NCBI GenBank assembly: GCA_004557855.1
Contig: SFFJ01000006.1
Span: forward strand, 51,450 to 115,449
DNA length: 64,000 nucleotides
Origin: Oscillospiraceae bacterium
GTDB lineage: Bacteria; Bacillota; Clostridia; Oscillospirales; Ruminococcaceae
Direction: 5' to 3'
Positions within the stretch are counted from its first letter, which is position 1, and each line of letters begins with the position of its first letter. Shown in pieces: positions 45,226 to 53,329 of this stretch. Both the position numbers and the translations under genes were made by a program. The notes below the pieces were generated by a model that worked only from the letters and a program-made list of their open reading frames with translations, ran no database searches and was not told the DNA's origin.

Positions 45226-45310
45226 GCGGGGCGCAGCCCAAGCCGTCCTGCGGACGGCTTATGCGGACTTCGTCCGCATCGGCGGCTCCGCCGCCGGGGC
45301 TGCGCCCCGC
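45226..45310. repeat. Cloverleaf palindromic element 9
   Basis: Outer arms 45226-45239 and 45297-45310 pair over 14 bp. Hairpins tile the interior exactly: 45240-45260 (loop TGC), 45261-45279 (loop TTC) and 45280-45296 (loop TCC). CCCCCTGCA follows on the right. Confidence 0.92.
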
Positions 45311-45366
45311 CCCTGCCCCCTGCAGTTTCCCTGCGCCCGGGCTCCCGTCCTCCGCCGAAAATAAAA

Positions 45367-45395
45367 GGGTGCGGCAGCTCTCGGCTTTCCGCACC
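45367..45395 (-). terminator. Rho-independent terminator after the HPr gene
   Basis: On the minus strand GGTGCGG pairs with CCGCACC followed by a T-rich stretch. Confidence 0.75.
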
Positions 45396-45419
45396 TTTTC
45401 TTCCTACTATTCCGGCAGC

Positions 45420-45683
45420 TTACTCCGCAAAGCCGGTCTCCACCAGCTTTACCAGGGCGTCTACCGCCTCCTGCTCGTCAGCGCCGTCAGCGATGATCTT
45501 AATGGTGGTGCCGCCCACAATACCGAGGGACAGCACACCCAGCAGGCTCTTGGCGTTTACCCGGCGCTCCTCCTTCTCCACCCAAACAGAGGCCTTGTAC
45601 TCATTCGCCTTCTGGATGAAAAAGGTAGCGGGCCGTGCATGCAGGCCAACGTGATTTTGAACGGAAACTTCTTTTGCGTACAT
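45420..45683 (-). CDS. ptsH: HPr family phosphocarrier protein
   Basis: An 87-residue HPr. His15 (HVGLHARPATFF) is the site phosphorylated by enzyme I and Ser46 (NAKSLLGVLSLG) is the HPr kinase regulatory site, so both PTS transport and carbon-catabolite signalling are possible; Crh proteins lack His15 and are excluded. The start at 45683 has GAGGAG upstream and the normal family length. ptsI is not in the window. Confidence 0.93.
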   Translation of the reverse strand: MYAKEVSVQNHVGLHARPATFFIQKANEYKASVWVEKEERRVNAKSLLGVLSLGIVGGTTIKIIADGADEQEAVDALVKLVETGFAE

Positions 45684-45738
45684 ATCGACATCTCCTCTTC
45701 GCCTAAAGAAATGGGGGTCCCTTATTTCTCCATTAAGC

Positions 45739-45767
45739 ATTATAACAAAATCCGTCGGGTCTTTCAA
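45739..45767 (-). promoter_or_regulatory. Promoter of the HPr gene
   Basis: On the minus strand TTGAAA (45762-45767), 17-base spacer, TATAAT (45739-45744). Confidence 0.78.
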
Positions 45768-45868
45768 TTGTAAAACTGCCCACATTTTTTAATTTGCCGT
45801 TTTTCTGACGAACCGCTAATATCCGCCGATTTTCGGGGGATGCATTTGTGCAAGTTACCTATAATTTT

Positions 45869-46666
45869 TCACTGCTTATTATCCGTTTCGCCGTCATTTC
45901 GGGCCATTTTGGAACCGTTTCCATTTTCCGCCTCCCATTCGGCCTTCATTTGTGCCAGCAGCCACCGGTCCTTTTGGGAAAGCGGCGCCTTTTCCAGCAG
46001 GTCGGGACGCTTGAGCAGGGTGTTGCGCAGCGACATTTCATGCCGCCATTTGGCAATTCTCCCGTGGTCTCCGGTCAGCAGAATATCCGGGATCCTGCGC
46101 CCGTTCCACTCCGCCGGGTGGGTATACTGGGGATATTCCAGCAGCCCGTTCCAGTGGCTCTCCTCGGTGAAGCACTCCTCACTGGGCAGCACCCCCTCCA
46201 CCATCCGGCCGATGCAATCCACCAGCACCAGCGCACCCAGCTCTCCGCCGGTCAGCACATAGTCCCCGATGGACAGCTCCTCATCCACGATCTCATCCAG
46301 CACCCGCTGGTCCACTCCCTCGTAGTGGCCGCACAGCAGGAACAGGTTTTTCTTCTCCTTCAGCTCCTTGGCGTGGGCCTGGGTAAGCACCCTGCCCTGC
46401 GGCGAAAGATAGATGACATACGGCTTTTCCCCCAGCTGCTCGCACACCGCCTTCCAGCAGTCATGGATGGGCTGGCAGGTCATCAGCATCCCCATGCCGC
46501 CGCCATGCAGCCGCAGGTCGGTGCGGCGGTGCTTATCGGTGGTGTAGTCCCGTATCTGGTGACAATGCACCTCCAGCTTCCCGGCCTTGATGCCCCGCCC
46601 GATGATACTGCTGTTCACCACCGTTTCGCACATCTCCGGGAACAGCGTCGCAATGTCAAACCTCAT
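45869..46666 (-). CDS. trmD: tRNA (guanine37-N1)-methyltransferase
   Basis: A 265-residue SPOUT methyltransferase that prevents frameshifting by modifying tRNA position 37. It begins MRFDIATLFPEM, has LHGGGMGMLM in place of the more common PYGGGAGMVM, and the knotted SAM site LLCGHYEGVDQRVLDE and SIGDYVLTGGELGALV. The start overlaps the end of rimM by 11 bases. It ends the ylxM-ffh operon. Confidence 0.96.
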   Translation of the reverse strand: MRFDIATLFPEMCETVVNSSIIGRGIKAGKLEVHCHQIRDYTTDKHRRTDLRLHGGGMGMLMTCQPIHDCWKAVCEQLGEKPYVIYLSPQGRVLTQAHAKELKEKKNLFLLCGHYEGVDQRVLDEIVDEELSIGDYVLTGGELGALVLVDCIGRMVEGVLPSEECFTEESHWNGLLEYPQYTHPAEWNGRRIPDILLTGDHGRIAKWRHEMSLRNTLLKRPDLLEKAPLSQKDRWLLAQMKAEWEAENGNGSKMARNDGETDNKQ

Positions 46667-47186
46667 AGTCGTCCTCCGTCACATCGTCAAACAGCCCCGC
46701 CAGCGGCCGGATCTCAATCACACCCTCCTCGGGGGCCAGCCGAAGCACCACCTGCGGGATATCCGGTGCCAGCCGCACCTTCCCATCGGCAAAGCGGATA
46801 TGGTACACCCGGTTCGCACCCGTTTCGGTGATATCACACAGCTTGCCGTAGAGCTTGCCGGTATCGGCGTCCCGCACCTCGCAGCCCAGCAGGTCCTGCA
46901 AAAAGTATTGCCCCTTTTCCAGCGGAATATCCTCCCGCCGGGCAAACAGCACCTTCTGGCGCAGCGCACTGCCCGCCTCCGGCGTCGTGATGCCCTCCAG
47001 CGTCAGCAGCACGGCGTTTTTATGTACACGGGCGCTTTTTACCGTCAGCGGGGTCTTGCCCCCATCCAGGTACACCCGTTTCAGCGCCGTCATTTCCTCG
47101 GGATGGTCCATCCACACCTCGGCCTTTACCTCGCCGTGTACCCCGTGGGTGGAAACCACCTTCCCGCACTCCAAAAATTCCTTCAT
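46656..47186 (-). CDS. rimM: 16S rRNA processing protein RimM
   Basis: A 176-residue ribosome maturation factor for the 30S head. The N-terminal GKVVSTHGVHGEVKAEVW is characteristic, followed by the barrel domain and the C-terminal PRC-barrel-like domain (DLLGCEVRDADTGKLYGKLC). It overlaps trmD, as in many bacteria. Confidence 0.95.
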   Translation of the reverse strand: MKEFLECGKVVSTHGVHGEVKAEVWMDHPEEMTALKRVYLDGGKTPLTVKSARVHKNAVLLTLEGITTPEAGSALRQKVLFARREDIPLEKGQYFLQDLLGCEVRDADTGKLYGKLCDITETGANRVYHIRFADGKVRLAPDIPQVVLRLAPEEGVIEIRPLAGLFDDVTEDDYEV

Positions 47187-47246
47187 CGGTTCTCCTTTTT
47201 GTAAAACAGTAGGGGAGGCGCATTTCGTCCTCCCCCCCAGTTTTGT

Positions 47247-47480
47247 TCAGTCAATCTCGACCGTCGCACGGCCGCCGGACTTATTGGTACCGGCACGCAC
47301 AATGGTCCGGATCGCCTTGGCGATGCGTCCCTGCTTGCCGATGACACGTCCCATATCCTCTGCGCCTACGTGCAGATGATAAACGACATTGCCCTCTTCG
47401 TCCGCCGGGTCAGCGGTAACACTGACTGCCTCTTTGTCATCCACCAGTCCTCTGGCGATGGTTGCAATCAATTCTTCCAT
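47247..47480 (-). CDS. khpA: KH-domain RNA-binding protein KhpA
   Basis: A 77-residue single KH domain with the GKQG loop (MGRVIGKQGRIAKAIRTIV). KhpA forms a complex with KhpB and influences division and cell-wall gene expression in Firmicutes. Its position between rpsP and rimM is the conserved one (old name ylqC). Confidence 0.94.
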   Translation of the reverse strand: MEELIATIARGLVDDKEAVSVTADPADEEGNVVYHLHVGAEDMGRVIGKQGRIAKAIRTIVRAGTNKSGGRATVEID

Positions 47481-47519
47481 GTGTTGGTCTCCTTATCGCT
47501 TCAAAAAACGGGGGACTGC

Positions 47520-47765
47520 TTATTTTACGATCCCCTGGATCTTCAGCAGAGCCTTAACGGTATCGGTGGGCTGGGCGCCGTTGGCAAGCCAGGTCTTGGC
47601 CTTCTCCTCATCGATCTTGATTACAGAGGGCTCCTTGGTGGGATCGTAGTAGCCTACCTCCTCGATGAAACGGCCATCACGGGGATAACGGGAATCCGCT
47701 ACTACGATGCGATAAAAGGGAGCCTTCTTTGCACCCATTCTGCGAAGTCTGATCTTTACTGCCAT
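47520..47765 (-). CDS. rpsP: 30S ribosomal protein S16
   Basis: An 81-residue protein beginning MAVKIRLRRMGAKKAPFYRI with VADSRYPRDGRFIEEVGYYD, the full S16 signature, of normal length. It lies between ffh and khpA. Confidence 0.98.
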   Translation of the reverse strand: MAVKIRLRRMGAKKAPFYRIVVADSRYPRDGRFIEEVGYYDPTKEPSVIKIDEEKAKTWLANGAQPTDTVKALLKIQGIVK

Positions 47766-47853
47766 GTTAGTTTACCTCCAAAAATGTTTGAATGAACCGG
47801 CATTATGCCGACTTTTTCCTATATTTTTTCCGGCCCTGCCGGGAAAAACCATG

Positions 47854-49215
47854 TTACATCATACCGGGCATCCCGCCGGGGAACCCACCGGGAAAGCCCA
47901 TGCGTTTTGCCTTTTTGCCGCCCTTGCCGGTCATCATCTTCATCAGCTTGCGGCTCTGCTCCAGCTGGCGCAGCAGGCGGTTCACGTCCTCCACCTTGGT
48001 GCCGCTGCCGGCCGCGATGCGGCGCTTGCGCTTGGGGTCGATGAGGGAGGGCTTGGCACGCTCGGCGGGCGTCATGGAATAGATGATGGCGCGGGAACGG
48101 GCCATCTCCTTTTCGCTGCGCTCGGCGTCCTCATCGCTCATCTTGCCGGCCGCCCCGGGGATCATATTCATCACCGAGGAAAGCGGCCCCATCTTTTTCA
48201 GCTCGTCCATCTGGTCCAGCAGGTCGTTAAAGTCCATTTCGCTGCGGCGGAGCTTATCCACCATCTTCATGGCCTTTTGCTCATCTATGCCGGTGGATGC
48301 CTTTTCGATGAGGGAGAGAATATCGCCCATGCCCAGGATCCGGGAGGCCATCCGGTCGGGATAGAACGGCTCCAGATCCTCTATCTTTTCGCCGACGCCC
48401 GCAAACTTGATGGGCTTGCCGGTCACGGCCTTTACCGAAAGGGCGGCGCCGCCGCGGCTGTCGCCGTCCAGCTTGGTCAGGATGATCCCATCCACCCCCA
48501 GCTGTCCGTCAAAGGCGGAGGCCACATTCACGGCGTCCTGTCCGGTCATCGAGTCGATGACCAGCAGCGTTTCGTCCGGCTTGGCGGCTTCCTTCACCGC
48601 CTTCAGCTCATCCATCAGGGCTTCATCTATATGCAGCCGGCCGGCGGTATCGATGATAACGATATCGTTGCCGTAATCGTGGGCGTGAGAAAGCGCCTTC
48701 TTCACGATCTTCACGGGGTCGGTCTGTCCCATCTCAAAAACCGGCACCCCGGCCTTTTCGCCCACCACCTTCAGCTGCTCTATGGCCGCCGGGCGGTAGA
48801 TATCGCAGGCCACCAGCAGGGGGCGTTTTCCCTGCTGCCGGAACATATACGCCAGCTTGGCGCTGTGGGTGGTCTTACCGCTTCCCTGCAGGCCGCACAT
48901 CAGCAGCACGGTCGGGATCCGGGAGGAAATATTGATGCGCTGGTGGGTGCTGCCCATCAGCTCGGTCAGCTCGTCATCCACTATCTTGATGACCTGCTGG
49001 GCGGGGGTCAAACTTTCCAACACCCCGGCGCCGATGCACTTTTCGGTGACATCCGCCACAAACTTTTTGGCCACGCCGTAGTTGACGTCCGCCTCCAGCA
49101 GCGCCAGACGCACCTCACGCATGGCCTCCTTTACGTCGGCCTCGTTCAGCTTGCCCCGGTTTTTCAGTTTTTTGAATGTCCCGGCCAGCCGTTGGGTCAG
49201 TCCTTCAAATGCCAT
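47854..49215 (-). CDS. ffh: Signal recognition particle GTPase Ffh
   Basis: A 453-residue SRP54 protein that targets nascent membrane proteins. NG domain with CGLQGSGKTTHSAKLA, DTAGRLHIDEAL and TKLDGDSRGGAALS; M domain with MGPLSSVMNMIPG and a methionine/glycine-rich C-terminal tail. It lies 20 bases after ylxM. Confidence 0.98.
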   Translation of the reverse strand: MAFEGLTQRLAGTFKKLKNRGKLNEADVKEAMREVRLALLEADVNYGVAKKFVADVTEKCIGAGVLESLTPAQQVIKIVDDELTELMGSTHQRINISSRIPTVLLMCGLQGSGKTTHSAKLAYMFRQQGKRPLLVACDIYRPAAIEQLKVVGEKAGVPVFEMGQTDPVKIVKKALSHAHDYGNDIVIIDTAGRLHIDEALMDELKAVKEAAKPDETLLVIDSMTGQDAVNVASAFDGQLGVDGIILTKLDGDSRGGAALSVKAVTGKPIKFAGVGEKIEDLEPFYPDRMASRILGMGDILSLIEKASTGIDEQKAMKMVDKLRRSEMDFNDLLDQMDELKKMGPLSSVMNMIPGAAGKMSDEDAERSEKEMARSRAIIYSMTPAERAKPSLIDPKRKRRIAAGSGTKVEDVNRLLRQLEQSRKLMKMMTGKGGKKAKRMGFPGGFPGGMPGMM

Positions 49216-49235
49216 AGGGTCTCCTTTTTATCGGT

Positions 49236-49601
49236 TCAGTCCTCGTCCAGCTTATTGGCCAGCCGGATGATATTCTGTGCGCTGCGTTCTATTTCGGGCG
49301 CCCCGCCGTAGCGGTCATTGAGCTTTTCTATCTGCCCGGCCTCCTCCACTATGGCGGAAAGCACCTTTTCTATGCTGCGAAAGCGTGCCGCCAGATGCAG
49401 CCGGTCCTCGTATTCCAGCAGCTGGCCTTCCGCCCGCTTGATGGAATCCCGAACGCCCTGCCGGGTAATGCCGCTGTGCGCTGCGATCTCCGCCAGGGAA
49501 AGATCCTCGTTATAATACAGCTCCACCACATCCCGCTGCTTGTCGGTCAGCATATCGCCGTAAAAGTCCAGCAGAAAGGATATTTCCAGGTTCTTTGCCA
49601 C
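49236..49601 (-). CDS. ylxM: SRP-associated helix-turn-helix protein YlxM
   Basis: A 121-residue UPF0122 protein with a sigma-region-4-like helix-turn-helix (LTDKQRDVVELYYNEDLSLA, then ITRQGVRDSIKRAE). YlxM binds the SRP RNA-Ffh complex in some Firmicutes. I choose GTG at 49601 as the start: GGGAG lies ten bases upstream, the length fits the family, and the alternative ATG at 49658 overlaps the -10 box of the operon promoter so it cannot be on the mRNA. Confidence 0.9.
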   Translation of the reverse strand: MAKNLEISFLLDFYGDMLTDKQRDVVELYYNEDLSLAEIAAHSGITRQGVRDSIKRAEGQLLEYEDRLHLAARFRSIEKVLSAIVEEAGQIEKLNDRYGGAPEIERSAQNIIRLANKLDED

Positions 49602-49656
49602 GCCGCGGTCACTCCCGTCCTTCCGCCCATGTAAAGCGGATTTCTTTACAGTCCCC

Positions 49657-49685
49657 ATTATACCCTAACCGCCCCTCCCTGTCAA
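49657..49685 (-). promoter_or_regulatory. Consensus promoter of the ylxM-ffh-rpsP-khpA-rimM-trmD operon
   Basis: On the minus strand TTGACA (49680-49685), exactly 17 bases, TATAAT (49657-49662): a perfect match to the housekeeping consensus. Confidence 0.93.
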
Positions 49686-49894
49686 GTCTTTTTCTTTACA
49701 CCGCCAAAATTCGCCCCGCCTTTTTATGGGTTTTTACCCACTCAACCGTTTGTTGTGCCGCTATCCAACCGCCGGTTGTGAATTTTGCCCCCACTTCAAC
49801 CAATGCGTTCTTTCTTTTTTCCCCGGCAGCCGCTATACTTTAATCACGGAACGGAGCTCCTACCCCAAACAAAAATAATAGGAGGCTTAATATT

Positions 49895-50401
49895 ATGATG
49901 AACTCATCTCTCGGCAGCCGCATTGCGGAACTGCGCCGCAAAAAGAATATGACACAGGAAGACCTCGCCAACGCCCTCGGCGTCACGCCGCAGGCGGTCA
50001 GCAAATGGGAAAATGACCTCTCCTGCCCCGATATCACCCTGCTGCCGCAGCTGGCCCGGCTGTTCGATGTCACCACCGATGAACTGCTGGGCAATACCGG
50101 CCGTCCGGAGACCACCCTGCTGCCCAAGGAGGAGCGCAAGCCCATCAAGGATATGGTCCTGCGGGTCGTCGTCAATTCCAAGGACGGCGATAAGGTACGG
50201 GTCAATCTGCCCATGACGCTGGTGCAGGTGGGGCTGCAAATGGGGATGCAGATGCCGCAGGTGACCGGAAGCGGCGCTGCGGAGGCCATGAAAAGCATCG
50301 ATATCGAGCAGATTTTCAAGCTGGTGGAGCAGGGTGTGATTGGCAAGCTGGTGGAGGTGGAAAGCGCCGATGGTGATACCGTTGAAGTATTTGTGGAGTA
50401 A
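49895..50401 (+). CDS. XRE-family regulator with LiaX/YvlB-like C-terminal domain
   Basis: A 168-residue protein. Residues 5-62 form a Cro/CI helix-turn-helix (IAELRRKKNMTQEDLANALG followed by VTPQAVSKWENDLSCPD). The C-terminal about 90 residues (MVLRVVVNSKDGDKVRVNLP ... LVEVESADGDTVEVFVE) resemble the short beta-rich domain found in SHOCT-like and LiaX/YvlB proteins of envelope-stress systems. AGGAGG precedes two adjacent ATGs. The next gene, three bases away, encodes a related domain alone. Confidence 0.85.
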   Translation: MMNSSLGSRIAELRRKKNMTQEDLANALGVTPQAVSKWENDLSCPDITLLPQLARLFDVTTDELLGNTGRPETTLLPKEERKPIKDMVLRVVVNSKDGDKVRVNLPMTLVQVGLQMGMQMPQVTGSGAAEAMKSIDIEQIFKLVEQGVIGKLVEVESADGDTVEVFVE

Positions 50402-50404
50402 CCC

Positions 50405-50653
50405 ATGAAGATCATCGTCCGCACCAAGGAAAAAAAGCTCCGGCTGTGGCTGCCCGGCAGCCTGCTTTACGGCAGGATTTCCGCCCGCATCGCCATCGCC
50501 GCCATCACCAAATACGCCCCGGGCTGCGGTATCCCGCCCAAAGAGATGGGCCTGCTTCTTGCCGCCCTGCGGGATTTCGCCCGCGCCCACCCCGGCTGGC
50601 AGCTGGTCGATCTGCAAAGCCATGACGGTGACATCGTCCGGATCACTCTTTAG
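50405..50653 (+). CDS. Small protein related to the C-terminal domain of the XRE regulator
   Basis: An 82-residue protein whose start (MKIIVRTKEKKLRLWLPGSL) and end (WQLVDLQSHDGDIVRITL) align by eye with the start and end of the C-terminal domain of the preceding regulator (LRVVVNSKDGDKVRVNLP, LVEVESADGDTVEVFVE). It probably arose from the same domain and may interact with it. Three bases separate the genes, so they are cotranscribed and probably coupled. Confidence 0.75.
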   Translation: MKIIVRTKEKKLRLWLPGSLLYGRISARIAIAAITKYAPGCGIPPKEMGLLLAALRDFARAHPGWQLVDLQSHDGDIVRITL

Positions 50654-50679
50654 CCCTTTCCCACAGTCCCCACAACCCC

Positions 50680-50717
50680 AAGGAGCCGCCCCCACGCAGC
50701 GTGGAGACGGCTCCTTT
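50680..50717 (+). terminator. Rho-independent terminator between the XRE operon and groEL
   Basis: AAGGAGCCG (50680-50688) pairs with CGGCTCCTT (50708-50716), with T residues after; the A-rich left side is weak, so it acts mainly rightward. Confidence 0.75.
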
Positions 50718-50748
50718 TCTTCTAACGACAGGTTAACTTTTCAGGGGA

Positions 50749-52386
50749 TCAATACATGCCGCCCATGCCGCCGGTGGGGTCGCCCATGGGGGGCGCGGGG
50801 GGAAGCGGCTCCTTCTTATCGGCAACCAGGCTCTCGGTGGTCAGTACCATCCCGGCGATGGAGGCTGCATTCTGCAGGGCGCTGCGGGTCACCTTGGTCG
50901 GGTCAACAATACCGGCCGGGATCATATCGCAGTATTCCTCACGGTAGGCGTCAAAGCCGTAACCGGCCTTCCCGCTGCGGCGGATGGTATCGATGATGAC
51001 CGAGCCCTCCAGCCCGCCGTTGGCGGCGATCTGGCGTACCGGCTCCTCCAGGGCCTTCAGCACAATGCGAACGCCGGTCTTTTCATCGCCCTCTACGCTG
51101 TCGATCAGCTTGGCGACGGCATCGGTGGCGTTCAGCAGCGCTACGCCGCCGCCCGCTACAATGCCTTCCTCTACTGCTGCCTTGGTGGCCGCCAAGGCGT
51201 CCTCGATGCGCAGCTTCTTCTCCTTCATCTCCACCTCGGTGGCAGCGCCCACCTTGATGACGGCTACGCCGCCCGCCAGCTTCGCCAGACGCTCCTGCAG
51301 CTTCTCACGGTCGTAGTCGCTGGTGGTGGTCTCTATCTGGCTGCGGATCTGGGCGATGCGCTCCTTGATGTCGTCGGAGTTGCCGGCGCCGTCCACGATG
51401 ATGGTGTTCTCCTTGGTGACCTTCACCTGCTTGGCGTGGCCCAGCTGCGCCATGGTAGCGGCGCTCAATTCCAGACCCAGCTCCTCGCTGATGACCTCAC
51501 CGCCGGTCAGGATGGCGATATCCCGCAGCATTTCCTTGCGGCGGTCGCCGAAGCCGGGAGCCTTGACGCCGACACAGGTAAAGGTGCCGCGCAGCTTATT
51601 GACGATGATGGTGGAAAGGGCTTCGCCCTCGATGTCCTCGGCGATGATGACCAGCTTCTTGCCGGCCTTCACGATCTCCTCCAGCAGCGGCAGGATCTCC
51701 TGGATGGAAGCGATCTTCTTATCGGTGATGAGGATGTAGGCGTCATCGATGACGGCCTCCATCTTCTCGGTATCGGTCACCATGTAGGGGGTGATGTAAC
51801 CGCGGTCAAACTGCATCCCCTCCACGACCTCGCTGTAGGTCTCGGCGGTCTTGCTCTCCTCCAGCGTGATCACGCCGTCGGCGGAAACCTTCTCCATGGC
51901 CTCGGCGATCAGCTTACCGATGGTCTCATCCCCGGAGGAAATGGTGGCAACACGGGCAATATCATCGCTGCCGCTTACCTTCTGGCTCTGCTCCACAATG
52001 GAGGCCACGGCGGCATCCACCGCCTTCTGCATCCCCTTCTTCACGATCATGGGATTGGCGCCGGCGGTCACGTTCTTCATGCCCTCCCGCACCAGTGCCT
52101 GCGCCAGCAGGGTCGCGGTGGTGGTACCGTCACCGGCTGCGTCGTTGGTCTTGGTGGCGACCTCCTTCACCAGCTGTGCGCCCATGTTCTGGAAGGTGTC
52201 CTCCAGCTCGATATCCTTGGCGATGGTCACGCCGTCATTGGTGATGAGGGGTGCGCCGTATTTTTTATCCAGCACCACATTGCGGCCCTTGGGTCCCAGT
52301 GTGATCTTGACGGTATCCGCCAGCTGATCGATGCCCGCCTGCAGTGCCTTGCGGGCCTCCTCGCCGTATGCTATCTGTTTTGCCAT
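50749..52386 (-). CDS. groEL: Chaperonin GroEL (Hsp60)
   Basis: A 545-residue chaperonin subunit. The apical, intermediate and equatorial landmarks ITLGPKGRNVVLDKKYGAP, NDAAGDGTTTATLLAQA (ATP-binding aspartate), RGYITPYMVT and VEEGIVAGGGVALL are present, and the tail ends GGMGGMY. It follows groES by 62 bases under one CIRCE-controlled promoter. Confidence 0.98.
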   Translation of the reverse strand: MAKQIAYGEEARKALQAGIDQLADTVKITLGPKGRNVVLDKKYGAPLITNDGVTIAKDIELEDTFQNMGAQLVKEVATKTNDAAGDGTTTATLLAQALVREGMKNVTAGANPMIVKKGMQKAVDAAVASIVEQSQKVSGSDDIARVATISSGDETIGKLIAEAMEKVSADGVITLEESKTAETYSEVVEGMQFDRGYITPYMVTDTEKMEAVIDDAYILITDKKIASIQEILPLLEEIVKAGKKLVIIAEDIEGEALSTIIVNKLRGTFTCVGVKAPGFGDRRKEMLRDIAILTGGEVISEELGLELSAATMAQLGHAKQVKVTKENTIIVDGAGNSDDIKERIAQIRSQIETTTSDYDREKLQERLAKLAGGVAVIKVGAATEVEMKEKKLRIEDALAATKAAVEEGIVAGGGVALLNATDAVAKLIDSVEGDEKTGVRIVLKALEEPVRQIAANGGLEGSVIIDTIRRSGKAGYGFDAYREEYCDMIPAGIVDPTKVTRSALQNAASIAGMVLTTESLVADKKEPLPPAPPMGDPTGGMGGMY

Positions 52387-52448
52387 AAAAATGCCTCCTG
52401 TTTGCTATGCACGCGCCGCGCGCGTATCATGCGTGTAATATTAAAAAA

Positions 52449-52733
52449 TTATTCTACAATGGCCAGTACGTCGCCCTGCCGCAGGATGGTGTAGCTTTCG
52501 CCATCCACCTTTACCTCGGTGCCGGCGTATTTCGCCAGCAGCACACGGTCGCCGGGCTTGAGGTACATTTCCACCTTTTCACCGTCCACCAGGCCGCCGG
52601 GGCCTACCGCCACCACTTCGGCAATGCTGGGCTTTTCCTTGGCGCTGGGGGCCAGGATGATCCCGCCCTTGGTGGTTTCCTCCGCTTCCAGCATCTTGAT
52701 CACGACTCTGTCTGCCAAAGGTTTGATCGTCAT
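52449..52733 (-). CDS. groES: Co-chaperonin GroES (Hsp10)
   Basis: A 94-residue lid subunit. The N-terminal IKPLADRVVIKMLEAEE and GGIILAPSAKEKPS mobile loop and VLLAKYAGTEVKVDGE are standard. First gene of the operon, downstream of CIRCE. Confidence 0.98.
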   Translation of the reverse strand: MTIKPLADRVVIKMLEAEETTKGGIILAPSAKEKPSIAEVVAVGPGGLVDGEKVEMYLKPGDRVLLAKYAGTEVKVDGESYTILRQGDVLAIVE

Positions 52734-52773
52734 AATTCTATCCCTCCGTAAATGTTATGATATACTTTGCATT

Positions 52774-52800
52774 TTAGCACTCGCATTACTTGAGTGCTAA
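52774..52800. promoter_or_regulatory. CIRCE operator (HrcA-binding)
   Basis: TTAGCACTC (52774-52782), nine bases, GAGTGCTAA (52792-52800): a perfect match to the CIRCE consensus. It lies around the predicted start of groESL transcription. HrcA, its repressor, is not in the window. Confidence 0.98.
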
Positions 52801-52809
52801 CCATATACT

Positions 52810-52837
52810 ATTGTAATCATTTCTGCAAAAAAATCAA
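52810..52837 (-). promoter_or_regulatory. Promoter of groESL
   Basis: On the minus strand TTGATT (52832-52837), 16-base spacer, TACAAT (52810-52815); transcription would begin at the CIRCE edge. Confidence 0.75.
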
Positions 52838-52971
52838 GAGGTTTTGCGCACTTTTTTGTCTCGGCCGCAAATTTAACATTCCGTTCAAATATTCCGCCCG
52901 CCGGCGCAAGTTTTTTCTCCCCCCGCCATAGATATATATATCAGGTGCGCCCCCTGCAAGCCGCAGGCTGG

Positions 52972-53062
52972 GGGCCCGCAGGCCGGTTCGGCTTCGCCGA
53001 ACCCGGCGGCCTCCGGCCGCCGAAACCGTTCTCCTGCGGAGAACGGTTTGCCCTGCGGGCCC
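52972..53062. repeat. Cloverleaf palindromic element 10
   Basis: Outer arms 52972-52984 (one bulged base) and 53050-53062. Hairpins tile exactly: 52985-53003 (loop TTC), 53004-53022 (TCC) and 53023-53049 (TGC, 12-bp stem). CCCCCTGCAAGCCGCA lies on the left. Confidence 0.92.
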
Positions 53063-53201
53063 GCCGCCCCCTGCCGTCCCCTGCAAACCTCTCCCCTTTT
53101 CCCTTCTCCGCCGCCCCTTTCCGCCGTCTGCAAACTCCGCCCCATCCCCTTCTCCCCCGGCTGCTGCAGTCCCCATCCCACCCCCTGCAAGCCGCAGTCC
53201 C

Positions 53202-53287
53202 CGGCGGAGCCGCACGCAGCCCGCAGGGCTGCGTCCCCCGCGCCGCAGGCGCGGGGCGCCGGGCGAAGCCCGGCGGCGGCTCCGCCG
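53202..53287. repeat. Cloverleaf palindromic element 11
   Basis: Outer arms CGGCGGAGCCG (53202-53212) and its complement (53277-53287), as in the element at 8897. Three hairpins with loops GCA, GCA and GAA on the plus strand, the opposite polarity to its neighbour. CCCCCTGCAAGCCGCA lies on the left. It ends 43 bases before dapF. Confidence 0.9.
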
Positions 53288-53329
53288 ACCCCCGCCCCCC
53301 ACCACTCCTATTCCCAAGGAGGCCAAACC

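Noticed and set aside
49602..49658. Upstream ATG at 49658 as the start of ylxM
   Set aside because: It overlaps the TATAAT of the operon's promoter and cannot be translated from that transcript.
53048..53329. N-terminal extension of dapF
   Set aside because: The extended frame passes through a palindromic element and gives Pro/Ala/Arg-rich sequence; the ATG at 53330 has a good ribosome site and gives the family's normal N-terminus.
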